Shown: piece after piece, positions 33,860 through 44,625 of the stretch
Position numbering within the stretch: the first letter of the stretch is position 1
How the letters are laid out: every line of letters starts with the position of its first letter
Source of the DNA: Hyperoplus lanceolatus
Taxonomy: Eukaryota > Chordata > Actinopteri > Uranoscopiformes > Ammodytidae
Reading direction: 5' to 3'
Assembly: GCA_026929865.2 (NCBI GenBank)
Contig: CM049414.1
Span: 7,801,001 to 7,865,000 of the forward strand
Length of the DNA stretch: 64,000 nucleotides
Program-made: the position numbers and the translations under genes
The notes under the pieces: model-generated
What the model was told of the DNA's origin: nothing
The model's input: only the letters and a program-made list of their open reading frames with translations
Database searches by the model: none

Positions 33860-34310
33860 TTGGATGGAGAGCGTCTGTCAACAGCAATTTAAGTCTTTCT
33901 CAATATTCTCAATTGTTTTTAGGTCTGGACTTTGACTGGACCATTCTAACACATGCGTATGCTTTGATTTAAATCATTTCATTGTAAATCTGGCTGTATG
34001 TTTAGGGTAGTTGTCCTTCTGGAAGGTGAACCTCCACCCAGTCTCAAGTCTTTTGCAGACTCTAACAGGTTTTCTGCCCTGTATTTGGCTCCATCCATCT
34101 TCCCATCAACTCTAACCAGCTTCCCTGTCCCTGCTGAAGAAAAGCATCCCCATAGCATGATGCTGCCACCACCATGTTTCATGGTGGGGATGGTGTGTAT
34201 AGGGTGATGTGCAGTGTTAGTTTTCCACCACACATTGCATTTTGCATTAAGGCCAAAAACCTCAATTTTGATCTCATCTGAACAGAGCACCTTCCTCCAA
34301 CCCAAGCCAT
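33860..34310 (-). pseudogene. Tc1 transposase C-terminal fragment, left arm
   Basis: Read on the minus strand, this arm encodes [10 protein letters not shown] (first catalytic aspartate region), [20 protein letters not shown] and [18 protein letters not shown], the central catalytic core of Tc1-family transposases. A frameshift follows, after which the second aspartate region ([10 protein letters not shown]) is visible in another frame at about 33995-34025. The helix-turn-helix N-terminus is missing and the frame entering from the other arm is antisense. It cannot make an active transposase. Confidence 0.75.
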
Positions 34311-34319
34311 GCATAGTCA

Positions 34320-34870
34320 GATGAGACCAAACATGACGTTTTTGGCCTGAATGCAAAATGCAATGTGTGGCGGAAACACACACTACAAACCCCCCTATAC
34401 ACACCATCACCACAGTGAAACATGGTGGTGGCAACATCATGCTATGGGGATGCTTTTCTTCAGCAGGTACAGGGAAGCTGGTTAGAGTTGATGGGAAGAT
34501 AGATGGAGCCAAATACAGGGCAGAAAACCCGTTAGAGTCTGCAAAAGACTTGAGACTGGGTGGAGGTTCACCTTCCAGAAGGACAACTACCCTAAACATA
34601 CAACCAGATCTACTATGAAATGGGTTTAAATCAAAGCATAGTCATGTGTTAGAATGGCCCAGTCAAAGTCCAGACCTAAAAACAATTGAGAATATTGAGA
34701 AAGACTTGAAAATTGCTGTTGACAGACGCTCTCCATCCAATCTGATGCTGAATCTGTAGTTCGAGCTATTTTGCAAAGAAGAATGGACAAAATATATCAG
34801 TCTGTAGATGTGCAAAGCTGGTAGAGAAATACTCCAATAGATTTGCAGCTGTAATGGCAGCGATAGGTGG
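34320..34870 (+). pseudogene. Tc1 transposase C-terminal fragment, right arm
   Basis: On the plus strand it shows [20 protein letters not shown] and [20 protein letters not shown], then after a frameshift the QKDNYPKHT-type aspartate region and the [19 protein letters not shown] region with the catalytic glutamate at about 34655-34715. It mirrors the left arm and has its own changes (for example N for S in GGGN). The gene is broken by frameshifts and lacks its N-terminal half. Confidence 0.75.
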
Positions 34871-35068
34871 TTCTACAAAGCATTGACTCAGGGGGCTGAA
34901 TACTTTTGCATGCCACACTTTTCAGTTTTTTATTTATAAAAAAAATGTAAAACCACGTTTCATTTTCATTCCACTTAATTTAATTCCACATAAATGTTCG
35001 TATGTGGTTGTAACGTGACAAAATGTGGAACATTTCAAGGGTTATGAATACTTTTGCAAGCAACTGTA

Positions 35069-35840
35069 TATGGGAGTTCAATTTAATGGAACAAGTTTTG
35101 GAACGCAATTTACAGTTCAGTTGATTGACAGTTCTCCTTTTTTCCTTAGACTTCATTTTAATTGGAAAATCTCAACAGTCATTGGTTGTCACTGCACATA
35201 TAGACGTATTACATGTTCTTATATGGTATAAATGTGTGCATTATCTATTCAGCCCTCCTGCAAAGACTTTTTTTCTGAATACATTTAGGGTTGAGACATT
35301 TTTAAAATGTCCAGTTCCATATAGGACATTTGAGAAGCAATGAGTGACCTCCTCTCCATACTACTCGCCTTACATAACTTATTAGTCTGTTATGAATCCG
35401 TCCAGACGGAATCAATACTCTGGGCGCGATGCAGTCTGGGCATGCATTCTGGCCAGTTCAGGTTCCTTTAAAAAATAAATAAAAAAGAAAGCAATACCAA
35501 ATGATCTTGCATAACCCCAAGGGAAAATGTATTTCAATGAACTACATTTTTATCTTTAACTTCAATTCACTAATTACATTGCAATTAGTGTTGTACAGAA
35601 TTAAGCCAAGTGCAGTTAATATGTAAATTGACTGATTGTGTTTGCTTTTGTTCATCTACCTGAAACTCTTCCCCGTCTTTTTCCTGCCTTTTTGCAGTCT
35701 TTGACCGACACCATTGTATTGTCACCACCACCCAATTATGACCATTTCAATAGGAAAGTGTGGATTTTTAATTAAATCTTCAGCATTTGTTCTCGAAACA
35801 TACACCTGTCTCTGTGTTAATCATGCTGTTTTTATTTATT
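35069..35840. other. AT-rich unique stretch
   Basis: Nothing recognised. Confidence 0.4.
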
Positions 35841-36065
35841 TATTTCCTGAATAAAGACAACAATGGTTCATTGTAAAGGGGGATAACGTGCGCTTTGGAA
35901 TACACAGAGGGAGGTACCTTCTGCATGCTTGAGTTTTCATGTTTAATGAAGCGACCATAAAAGGGACTGCTCTGGACATTAATAATAGATTAGCACTGTC
36001 TGGGTCTTGATAGCTGCTAAATAGCTTCCGAACATGATGTGATGACATATTCCTGAATCAATAAA
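35841..36065. promoter_or_regulatory. Candidate conserved non-coding element
   Basis: Complex unique sequence containing GTTCATTGTAAAGGG, GCGACCATAAAAGG, GACATTAATAATAGATTAGC and GATAGCTGCTAAATAGC. The density of homeodomain-type cores without repeat or coding character suggests an enhancer. Untested. Confidence 0.22.
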
Positions 36066-36399
36066 GGAACACTGCACTTCATCCCTCGCACATCATTCAG
36101 CCTCAGGAATGAAGATGTTTCACTGCTCGCATCGGATTTTTACTGCATCCTATTCCTCTCATTATATCTGCCTCGTGGTGGTGAACTTGACCGCTGATCG
36201 CTCATTTTTCTCTTCCCAGCTGCGACCACACTGCGCTTTCTGTAGACATATTGCTATACTGTTGCTGTACTGTGTGTTTGTGTGTGTGTGTGTGTATTTA
36301 TATATCTTACACCCCAAAGTATGTATTGCACTGTTGCGACCCCTCCCACACACTTACTGCATGTGAGGTCCTTCACTCTTTAAACATGAAATCACTAAG
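36066..36399. other. Unique stretch with a short GT run
   Basis: GTGTGTTTGTGTGTGTGTG at about 36270-36295; nothing else. Confidence 0.4.
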
Positions 36400-37011
36400 C
36401 AGGGGTTGACACTAAGGTTTCAAAAGCCCTTGCCCATAGGGAAAGTACAGGTAATGTTGTACTTGCCCGAATGTCGTGTTGACTTGCCCAAAATCATGTG
36501 ACCTACTGGACTCCAGAGCGGTATCGATAAGCTCAAACGTTAGGCCTATTGATTTCTGGGTTTTGAATATAGCGGAACCAGGTCCGTATAGCCTAATAGA
36601 GCCGGTTTTCGGAAAGTAGACAGAGAAACTGCGCACACACAGGCTGTTTTGTGTTTGTGTGTGTGTGTGCGTGTGTGTGTGTGTGTGTGTGAGTGAGAGA
36701 GAGTGAGAGAGAGTGAGAGAGAGATAGAGATAGAGAAAGAGAGAGAGAGAGAGAGAGAGCGATGCTGATGGTGATGCTGATACTGCTGGCTGCCAGCTGC
36801 TCAATTGCAAATATAGCATATCTGTTTTGTGTGGGTTAGCGGGAAAACATTTTTTTGTGGACTCTAAAACACATGAATAACTAGCCTAGACTACTGACAA
36901 GCCCTCTGATATCCACTTGCCCATCTGGGCAACCAAAAAGCAATCTCAACTTGCCTGAACATTATTTTCACTTGCCCCGGGCAATTGGGCAACCGTTAGT
37001 GTCAATGGCTG
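36400..37011. mobile_element. hAT-like non-autonomous transposon containing a GT/GA array
   Basis: The ends CAGGGGTTGACACTAAGG and, inverted from the right, CAGCCATTGACACTAACGG match over CAG..(GG/CCA)TTGACACTAA.GG. ACTAAG lies on both flanks, a partial target duplication. CTTGCCC is repeated near both ends (about 36429, 36462, 36483, 36916 and 36971), a subterminal motif array usual for hAT elements. A (GT)n-(GA)n block at 36650-36760 lies within it. No transposase frame. Confidence 0.65.
36650..36760. repeat. (GT)n-(GA)n compound microsatellite
   Basis: GT tract with one GC step, passing into GAGTGAGAGAGA and GATAGAGA variants. Confidence 0.93.
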
Positions 37012-38389
37012 ACTAAGTATCGTTTTACAGTCAATGTTGAAGCTGTAAAGAAAAACATTTATGAAGACATACAGTAAATGTTCCAAAAATCACTGCTGTG
37101 TGGTTGTTCAGATTTGATAGATAGTGATCTCCATGGTGATATACAAAACAACCTTCACTACTGTCATCAGATTGGGATTCTGACAATGCCGGATTCTGAT
37201 TGGTGCACGGTAATATGTGACATCACTTCTTTTGAATAGAGCCCTGCCCCCTTCAAACCAGTGAGAACTGAGAAAAAAACACAACTCTCTTGTCCACTCA
37301 TTCACTATTCCTGTTAATAGAAGACAGCCAATAGTACTATACAGTAATCCACAGTGAGCAGTCAATTAAATTGGCATCTTGTGTTGCTTACTCTCTTCAA
37401 GCTGAAATCTGTTGGTTGGGACACTGTCGGTAGAAGGCAGAGTACATACATACTTTTCTTTTATTGTTAAGGCTCATTATGAAGAACAGGAATTTCGCAC
37501 TCAGATTTCAACACAAAAAGTTAAAGAGTTAAGAGTTTTACACTCTTGAATGCAGTTAATCTGCTTAATCTGAGCTGTGTGTGTGTGCTTTGGTCAGATG
37601 TGACTGGCCGTTGTGCAGCCGGCAAGCAAACAAGCTCTCAACTTGTCATCAGATTCCGACTCTCGCATTTCGCTGAACTGCCGCGAATAAATATGTGATA
37701 TTTAAAACTATGCATCGCCGTTCAAATCATTGGGAAAGAGAACAGAAATAGATATTTCAAGTGATGACATATCTCATTGACTCCCTCAATCAGTGAATAT
37801 GGACAGAGAACATTTCTGATGAGAATTTTATTTCTTATTTTAATTGTATTATTGCTTTTTTTCTGTCTTCTTCTTCCATTCGTGAATATCTGTGTGGATG
37901 CCCTTTGATTGGATGTGATTAACAGTGCTCACCATTGTTGCATAAGCAAAGGGACCCGACAAGTCTAGTTAGATTCAGATTCAAAATTTGTATACCTCTG
38001 TTTGGTTCACCGATATGTGACATCAGTCTTTTTAAACAGAGCACAGAACAGTTGAACACTATTTTGTTTTAACTAACCCAAAACATTGTTTTAGCTTTGG
38101 TATAAAACATGGTATTTATCTTGTCAAACAAATAAAAAAAAATGTGTTTGGTTATTTTGATATTGAATTTGGATTTAAATGTCATTTGAAGATACCATAT
38201 TCAACACAGTATTTAAATGGCAATTTGAGTAATACATATTCATTCTATCTAGGTTTTCTTCTGTGTTGGGACTGTTATGTAATGTCACATTTGCATATCA
38301 AGGCAAATAGCTGGAATTTTCTGAAGGGAGTGAAGTGAACCAAATCAAATCCATCTCTCGAGCAAAGGCTTGGGGTTAGGGGTTAAGAT

Positions 38390-38390
<1 letters not shown>
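37012..38390. other. Unique stretch with two related short segments
   Basis: About 37203-37245 and 38003-38045 are alike (GGT.CAC.G..ATATGTGACATCA..TCTTTT.AA.AGAGC), suggesting fragments of one unnamed repeat. No coding sequence. Confidence 0.35.
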
Positions 38391-38435
<45 letters not shown>

Positions 38436-38446
38436 GCGTGTGTGGG
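38391..38446. repeat. (GT)n microsatellite
   Basis: About 40 bp of pure GT followed by GCGTGTGCGTGTGTGGG. Confidence 0.95.
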
Positions 38447-40600
38447 TGGGGGGTTGAGGAATGCCTCATTAAAATACATAAACACACGAAGCGGTATTTT
38501 TTCAGAATATTTGCGATATTGATGAAAGCACAAACCTGTGTGATAATGTGTCTTCTGCTGTCATAACTCCCTGTTGTCATGTATATTTTTCACGTCATTT
38601 ACAACTGTGCTTCAAATCCGTCACAATCTGGTGGAGCCCTCTCACCCTCATCACCATCGTTCTGTGACTCAGTTACTTCTGGATAAGATAACCATCCTTA
38701 GTTACGCAGCCAGTCCTCCCCTGCATCGTCCCACCCACCTCAACCAACCATGACCCCCCCATGGGGGTCATACAATGACTGTCATGCATATCATTATTGC
38801 TTGGGGGCCCTCCTTCCCCTCTGGGGGTCCGCTCATTGACCTCCTGACAAAGGATGAAAGTGTCCCGTCCGGGGGAGGGGGCTGGCTGGGCCGACGTTGG
38901 GGTGAAGAGGCCTGCGTCCTCCTCCGAGTCGGGATAAGACCCAGCAGGGCTTTCTTCACGCTAATAGGCACGACCCCTGAACCCCACACAAAGAGCATCA
39001 CTTCAGGAGCCATGGGCACTCAGTGTGGGAGAGCAAGCAGGAACCAATGGGAGCTTGGGGACTCTGGCTCCTTTGAGAGAGTCGGACCACTGACTTTACA
39101 GAGGAAAGAAACAAGCAGGAGGAAGAAAAAAAGACCAGGAGAAAGGAGATAAGGGGAAGATTTTGTGTTTTTGTTTAGGGGAAAGGGCTTGTTTCAAAAG
39201 TTCAAAGGGCTCCTCCTTTAGTGCAAGGGTCTCCTTCCCCTGCTTTTCTTCTCCCACTCTTTCTTTCTGTTAATGGCTGAAGGTGGAGGGATTATTGTGC
39301 CTTTCAGATGCCTGCTTAATTACTTGTTACTGTTGTGTGTTGTAAGTGTCCTTAGCAGGGTTACTACAGTATCTCTTATTGTGTGCATGTATCTACAAAG
39401 CCATGTAAAGGCGTTTAAGTTGTTTTTAACATAGATTGTCAGCTATGATGATAGTGAAATACAGAAACATTCATGACAACACATACTAAGTCAACAGCAT
39501 ACTGGGATGTTGTTTTTGAACAACCTTAATGCAAGTGCTGATGTATTATTATTGTATTATCTTCACCCTCTGGACACATTGTGAAAAATTATTACAAACT
39601 GTCTAACAAAGCCATTTCACAAAGTTGGGCTGAAGTTTGTTTATTCAGCTATGAGAATATATCTTGGAATATGTTCACTTCTCTGTCACACCCAAAGTGA
39701 CATATTGTACCTTTAAAAAAACTAATTCAATCACAATCATCATCATATACAAATAGAGAAAAACAGCTCACTATTACATTTCGCAGCTGATATCAGAAGA
39801 GTTATTTTTTTTAAATACATTTTATTTGCATTACACATAATAAGCAATCTCCAGCGAGTGTTTAGCAAGCGTTTGTTTATGTTTTTAATAACTGCGGCAA
39901 CATCTCACGCTCAGAGCGATCCCTGACGTTCTGGCTGGCTACTGGCTCTTAGACAGCTTCTTTAGAGCGCCGTTAGCTGAGCCACAGCTGTGTATAAACA
40001 CTCAACTTATTTTCAGCGTGCACACACGACGGACTGGTAGCAGATGGTGAGTAGATATGAGATGATGGACAAATTGCTTCAACATCAACAGTGACCAACC
40101 TCATTACCTGAGACAATTATACAGTGAACACATAGTGCATGTAACGATTACTTGAAAGTTAAAAATAAACTATACACGTTGTCACCAGTTGTCACAGCTG
40201 CGTCTCATTTGGCAACAACAAATCTGCTCCATTCTGTTGCATGAGCATCTATGGTACAATTAAAAAATATATATATATTATTTTTATGAGGATTATGAAG
40301 GTTACATTTTACAGAAAGTGAAACAGAATTCTATTTTTATAATTCAAAATATTTACTGGGAACAAACCTATCCTCACTAACAGATTGGATTAAGCCCTTG
40401 TCAGGCTAGTGCATGCATTCAAGTCCTTGATAAGGAGCCGTTATCATATAGCAGGTTATCATGTTGTGTTAGATGACAGGTTTGGGGTACAGTAGAGGTC
40501 TGTTAGGGGGGGTTGTGAGAAGAGAATAGCTACAGTGGGGTCCAATGTGGGAACCAGAGGCGCCTGCTTGTTTCAGCTCCGTTGATCAGAGGGGAGGGGT
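38447..40600. other. Unique stretch
   Basis: An imperfect 22-bp palindrome, ATGACCCCC.CCATGGGGGTCAT, lies at 38750-38771. The end TGACATATTGTACCTTTAA at 39697-39715 looks like one terminus of a TTAA-type transposon, but no partner end is found. The 125-codon frame at 38775-39152 has no domain. An AT run, ATATATATATTATTTTTAT, lies near 40268-40286. Confidence 0.35.
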
Positions 40601-40611
40601 GAGAGGGAGGA

Positions 40612-40651
40612 GAAGGGGGGGGGGGGGGGTAATGTACCTGCAGGGAGCTGG

Positions 40652-40742
<91 letters not shown>
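40612..40742. repeat. Poly-G run followed by long (TG)n microsatellite
   Basis: A G-run of about 18 at 40613-40629 (one T at its end) and about 90 bp of pure TG from 40652. The pair could form G-quadruplex and Z-DNA structures, respectively. Confidence 0.95.
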
Positions 40743-40744
<2 letters not shown>

Positions 40745-40869
40745 AGACATGAGAGGGGTCCACTTTTGGTTCTGGTATAATCCATCCACAATGCCTCTGC
40801 CCCTCTCTTCCCTCCCACTCCACCTTCAGCCTTCAGAGTGACAGGTCCCAAACAAAGCTCTCGGCGTCT
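40743..40869. other. Short spacer
   Basis: Nothing recognised. Confidence 0.4.
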
Positions 40870-40967
40870 TCACACACACACACGCACGCACACAGGCACA
40901 CACACGCACACACCACATCCCACAAAACACAATACATACATACATACATACACATACATACAAACAC
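40870..40967. repeat. Mixed (CA)n/(CATA)n microsatellite
   Basis: CACACACACACGCACGCACA, then a CATA tetramer array at about 40934-40960. Confidence 0.9.
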
Positions 40968-41140
40968 ACATATGAGAGCAAAACTCTTTCTGACAGGTAA
41001 GTCATCAAGGTCCCTAAAAACTTACATTGGCAAGGAAATTCTATTAACTATTTAGTAGTTCCAAATTCTAAATGTCCATGTCTCCCCTTGAGATACACCA
41101 AACATACGCACACACACACACACACACACACACGGTGGAA
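40968..41140 (+). repeat. Paralogous segment A ending in (CA)n
   Basis: Carries CTGACAGGTAAGT, GTCCCTAAAAACTTACA.TTGGCAA and CCAAATTCTAAATGTCCATG before a CA tract at 41107-41134. A diverged relative lies at 42110-42325 in the same order, so both derive from one repeat or duplication. Confidence 0.5.
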
Positions 41141-42109
41141 GATAAATGAAAAAGTGAGAATTTCAAATAAAAACAGGCCTTCTAACCTATCCGAAGCCAA
41201 CAAATGGGTTTCCTTCAGCTTAAATTGCTTTTGTTGACAGAGGCTTGGGGGCGTCCATCACAGCCGCTGTCCAATTTGACCGTTTTTGGACATGCTATAG
41301 AAAGAAAATGACGTTGTCTGACAGGATGTTGTGCTACAATAGTAGACCTTCTTGTTTGTTTAGAGCCAAACACAGATAGAAAGGGGGTGTCACACACATG
41401 ATTGCACACCATTTATAAAGACACTTCCAGGTTTACAGCACACACCATCTCACATTTCTGCACACCACTCTGGACACATGGATACCTCCTTTTTTACCTT
41501 CAATTTACAAGATGTAAATAAGTCATCAAGATGATGCGGAACCAATTTTTTTAACCTAAACTCAGCAGACCAAGTAGTTCAAGGGAACTGTAGTCCTGGT
41601 GGGCTATCACCTGTGCAGATAATCATTATCATTCCTGTAATTAATTAGGCCTTAACGAAGGCTCTGAAACTCTGCCTCAGGTCATTAGCCACGCATAGGG
41701 GCACTGCTGCTGACGCTAAGTGCTACTTTGCTCTCAGCTGTTGCATACCCTTTAGCATGTCTTTGAATTTGAAAAAGTGGGGGAGAACAGAGGGGAAATT
41801 AAGAGGTATTTCCCCAAACGCTATTAGTGAGTGGATTAGAGCTCCTCGCATGTCTTATGGAGTTTGGTTCCAGTGTGAAATACTTGAAATGTGAATCTGA
41901 AAGAATCAGATATTGGTACTTTGTTGTGTTTGCCTAATCACGTTTCACCTACAGTTCTTGCTTGGCAGGGATATGAATACTTATTTTTTTATAGAGTCAT
42001 AACCATTTGCAAACCACTTGTAGCATCTTTCGGCATATTACTTAAATATTGTTAATGTCCGTGATTTTCGACACTCAAATATGGACACACATTTATAGAG
42101 TATCCAATA
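41141..42109. other. Unique stretch
   Basis: No gene recognised; about 41630-41720 (TAATTAATTAGGCCTTAACG) is complex unique sequence. Confidence 0.35.
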
Positions 42110-42325
42110 TATGAAAGAAAAACTTGTTCTAACAGGTAAGTTGTCATTTCTTGTTCAAGATAACCAAAATAACAGTTTAAAATACTAAAAGGATTGTCCC
42201 TGAAACCTTTTTACACTGGCAACGTAAGTCAAAATTAGATATATTAACATTACTGTATAAAAATGCCAAATTCTACATTTTCATGCCTTCCCTTAAGACA
42301 CACACACACACACACACACACACCA
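42110..42325 (+). repeat. Paralogous segment B ending in (CA)n
   Basis: Carries CTAACAGGTAAGT, GTCCCTGAAACC, ACTGGCAACG and CCAAATTCTACATTTTCATG, in the same order as segment A, then the CA tract at 42298-42323. It has an extra stretch in the middle. Confidence 0.5.
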
Positions 42326-43074
42326 ACATGGCCTGGAAGAGTGTTATGTCAAGTACCTCCCATCATGCTTTGTTCCTGGGTAGTGAAGTGAGTGAAGCGA
42401 ATGGCAATTCTTCATTCTCACCCTCCCCTCCCACCCCAACTTTCATCCTCTCCTCTCTCCTTTCCTTCTCACCCCATCCTCCCTCTCCCCACTGTGGAGC
42501 TGCACTAATCCGTATTGAGGAAGCCCCCCCACCCCCCAGCCCCGAGGTATCCTCCCCCGTTCCCTTTTCCTCTCCACCTTAACTGCCTCCCCATTTCTCT
42601 TTTTTACGTCTGTCAGTTTTCACTCTGGTTCACTCCCACCATTCATCCCCTGTGCGCCTTATTTCCTCCATATTTCAAAAAACTCAAACTGCCGACTGGC
42701 GACTCCTTTCTCCCACCGCATGAGAATCGGGGAGCGACTTGCAGCTTAGCGCTGACATCCTCCCTCCCCTTTTTCTCCCTCCTTCCCTGCATCGCTATCC
42801 ACTGTACCGATCAATCAATCTCCATTTCTTACATTCCATCTCTCCTCTCCAGCATCCTATCGTGGACCAGAAACAAAGCAGGCTCCCATTATCCCCCCCT
42901 CGCATCCACCCACCCACCTACCCTTCAGCTTCCGACTGGGCCTGGCTGGTTAATCTTCCCGAGGCGTTCAGTGTCTAACCGACCCCCCTGATGCCAACAG
43001 ACAAAGAGAGGGCTCCCTAATTCTCCCTTTCTCTCCTTTTTCCCTCACCCACCCTCACCCCTTCACTGCACCAA
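42326..43074. other. Pyrimidine-rich stretch
   Basis: CCT/CTC-rich sequence for 700 bp gives Pro/Ser-rich frames up to 158 codons on the plus strand. These come from base bias and show no domain, so no gene is called. Confidence 0.5.
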
Positions 43075-43098
43075 CCCCCCCCCCCCCCCCCCCCCCCA
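43075..43098. repeat. Poly-C run
   Basis: About 23 consecutive C. Confidence 0.95.
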
Positions 43099-43228
43099 CT
43101 TACATTCTCCATCCACAGGGCCCCAGAACCAGCGGAAAGGCTTTGAAGAGGGGGAACCACCCCTCCTAGTTTCGGCCTTACATCCCTCTGGTACCCCCAT
43201 ACCGTTACAAAAAAAAAAAAAAAAAAAG
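43099..43228. repeat. Unique spacer ending in a poly-A run
   Basis: A-run of 19 at 43209-43227. No SINE or LINE body was recognised upstream of it. Confidence 0.6.
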
Positions 43229-43779
43229 GCTGTCAGGGTGGCCCTTCCTTCTCTCCCCCTTTTGTAAGGTCCTGTGTACCCCGCTTTACATCCCCCAGAA
43301 CCTTAGCATCTATCCCCCCCAAACCAGCTCATGAAAGACCGACCTGCTCAAGAATGTTGTTTTTAGCTCCTTCCTTTTCTCATTGAGCCGGTGATTGGTG
43401 ATGTGCCCGGTTTTGTTGCCCGTATCAATGGTGCCACTTGATGACAATTTGGCGGGCGAGACGGCCATTTTTAATCAGACGTTAATTTATTGCGCTGCAC
43501 CCTTGCTGGCGTGACTTTGGTTAAAGGAACGAGTAGGGTGTTGTGTAGCTTTTTGTTCCTTGTTTTGTTGTGGGAGTGTGGCTAACATTAATAGCGTGTA
43601 GCTATAGTCCCTCTTTATAGAGGCCTCCAGTGACATTGAGCCTTCCCTGGAGGAATAGTCCCTGCATTATGTAAAAGACCTAAACACATCAGGGTTACAG
43701 TCCCTTGATCCCCCAACATATATATACTATATATAAAACTCATACACTAAACAAATTAAATTAAAACCTTAATTTCTTC
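43229..43779. promoter_or_regulatory. Stretch with a candidate conserved non-coding element
   Basis: About 43380-43520 is complex CpG-containing sequence with GCCCGTATCAATGGTGCC, GCCATTTTTAATCAGACG and TTAATTTATTGCGCTG. It is not a recognised repeat and not coding. The rest shows nothing. Confidence 0.23.
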
Positions 43780-44480
43780 TTAAAGCGGCTACGAGTAACA
43801 TTTAAATATCTTTTAAACAGCCTCATATTTCCTCTCATAATCATAAATTACCTTTAACAGCAAACGAGACCATCAGTGCAAAGAAATACGTTTTTATATA
43901 GTTTTTATTACTGCGTTTGGTCTGGTCGCACAACCAGTCCGATTTTCGGTTCACGCGTGCATGCTCTATGGTCACATATCCGTATTGGTTGCAGATTTCA
44001 GTGTGGCGCAGCAACGCGATTTGAGAAGCCTATCCCTCCAGGTGAGGGAAGCGGAGTGGGAGCCTTGTTTGAGACAGTTATTTGTCGTCATAATGACTGA
44101 TAACGGGGCTGAACCATCAAAGAAAAAAAAGAAAATGCAATGAAGAAAAGCTAAAAGGGAGAGTGATAGGCGGGCGGGAGGGCGTTGCCAAGCAACGTAT
44201 ACACAATTTCACGGAGCAAACTAGACTGCAGTGTTTACTCCAAAATGAATGAGCGGTAGCCTACTAAAACAAAGTTTACTTTGCCTCACCAGCATCATCA
44301 GATGACCATTATTCATCTGAAATAGTCATTATTTACAACAACATAAACACATTACCTCATCGTGATCCATACTAACTGCCGTCTCTCGTTCATTCGCTTT
44401 GTGTGAGGACACGGACTCTTTCAGCTCCGTGAGAGGTGACACTGCATCAACTGCAATCAGGTGTGTGTGTAGCACTGACT
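43780..44480 (+). mobile_element. TTAA-flanked transposon family A copy 3, right end lost
   Basis: Starts TTAAAGCGGCTACGAGTAAC like copy 1 and follows the family to TAGCACTGACT at 44480, where the family should continue with GGCATTAG. Instead a reverse-oriented SINE begins, and the rest of the transposon is not found beyond it. The basic mini-frame is present with the longer A-run. Confidence 0.8.
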
Positions 44481-44625
44481 ATTGATAGTGTAGAGACAGA
44501 GTTGAAATGTGGCAGAGAGGGGAGTGACATGCAGAGAACGACCGCGGGCTGGAATCGAACCCGGGTCCGCTGCTGGCCGAGGCAGATGGGGGGGACGCCC
44601 TACCAACTGAGTTAAGGGCGCCCCC
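44481..44625 (-). mobile_element. tRNA-derived SINE, copy 2 (reverse)
   Basis: On the minus strand it has the A box TAACTCAGTTGG (44603-44614) and B box GGTTCGATTCC (44551-44561), then GCATGTCACTCCCCTCTCTG, as in copy 1. Its tail is cut after ACTATCAAT at the junction with the transposon, so there is no A-tail. The lost tail plus lost transposon end point to a deletion at this junction. No target duplication is seen. Confidence 0.82.

Larger units (their letters stand above)
33497..35066. mobile_element. Palindromic Tc1-like element (two inverted copies of the transposase C-terminal half)
   Basis: The ends are Tc1-type: CAGTGGCTTGCAAAAGTATT at the left and its near-inverse at the right, each next to a TA (33495-33496 and 35067-35068). 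Unlike a normal Tc1, whose inverted repeats are short, the whole element is a palindrome. The left arm (33497-34281) is the near reverse complement of the right arm (34317-35066), with a loop of about 35 bp. Near the centre, GCATTAAGGCCAAAAAC on the left faces GTTTTTGGCCTGAATGC on the right, and GATCTCATCTGA faces TCAGATGAGACC. The right arm lacks about 35 bp of subterminal sequence present in the left. Both arms carry the C-terminal half of the transposase gene; the N-terminal DNA-binding half is absent. Confidence 0.9.

Noticed and set aside
33979-34599. A 206-codon minus-strand frame
   Set aside because: It crosses the centre of the palindrome: the first part is antisense of the right arm and only the second part is sense transposase, so it is not a single protein.
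38750-38771. Operator-like palindrome ATGACCCCC...GGGGGTCAT
   Set aside because: Isolated, with unequal arms and C/G runs; likely a by-product of local composition.
39697-39715. Right end of another TTAA-type transposon
   Set aside because: Only one end is visible; no matching left terminus was found upstream.
42515-42991. A 158-codon Pro/Ser-rich plus-strand frame
   Set aside because: Direct result of a CCT-rich tract.
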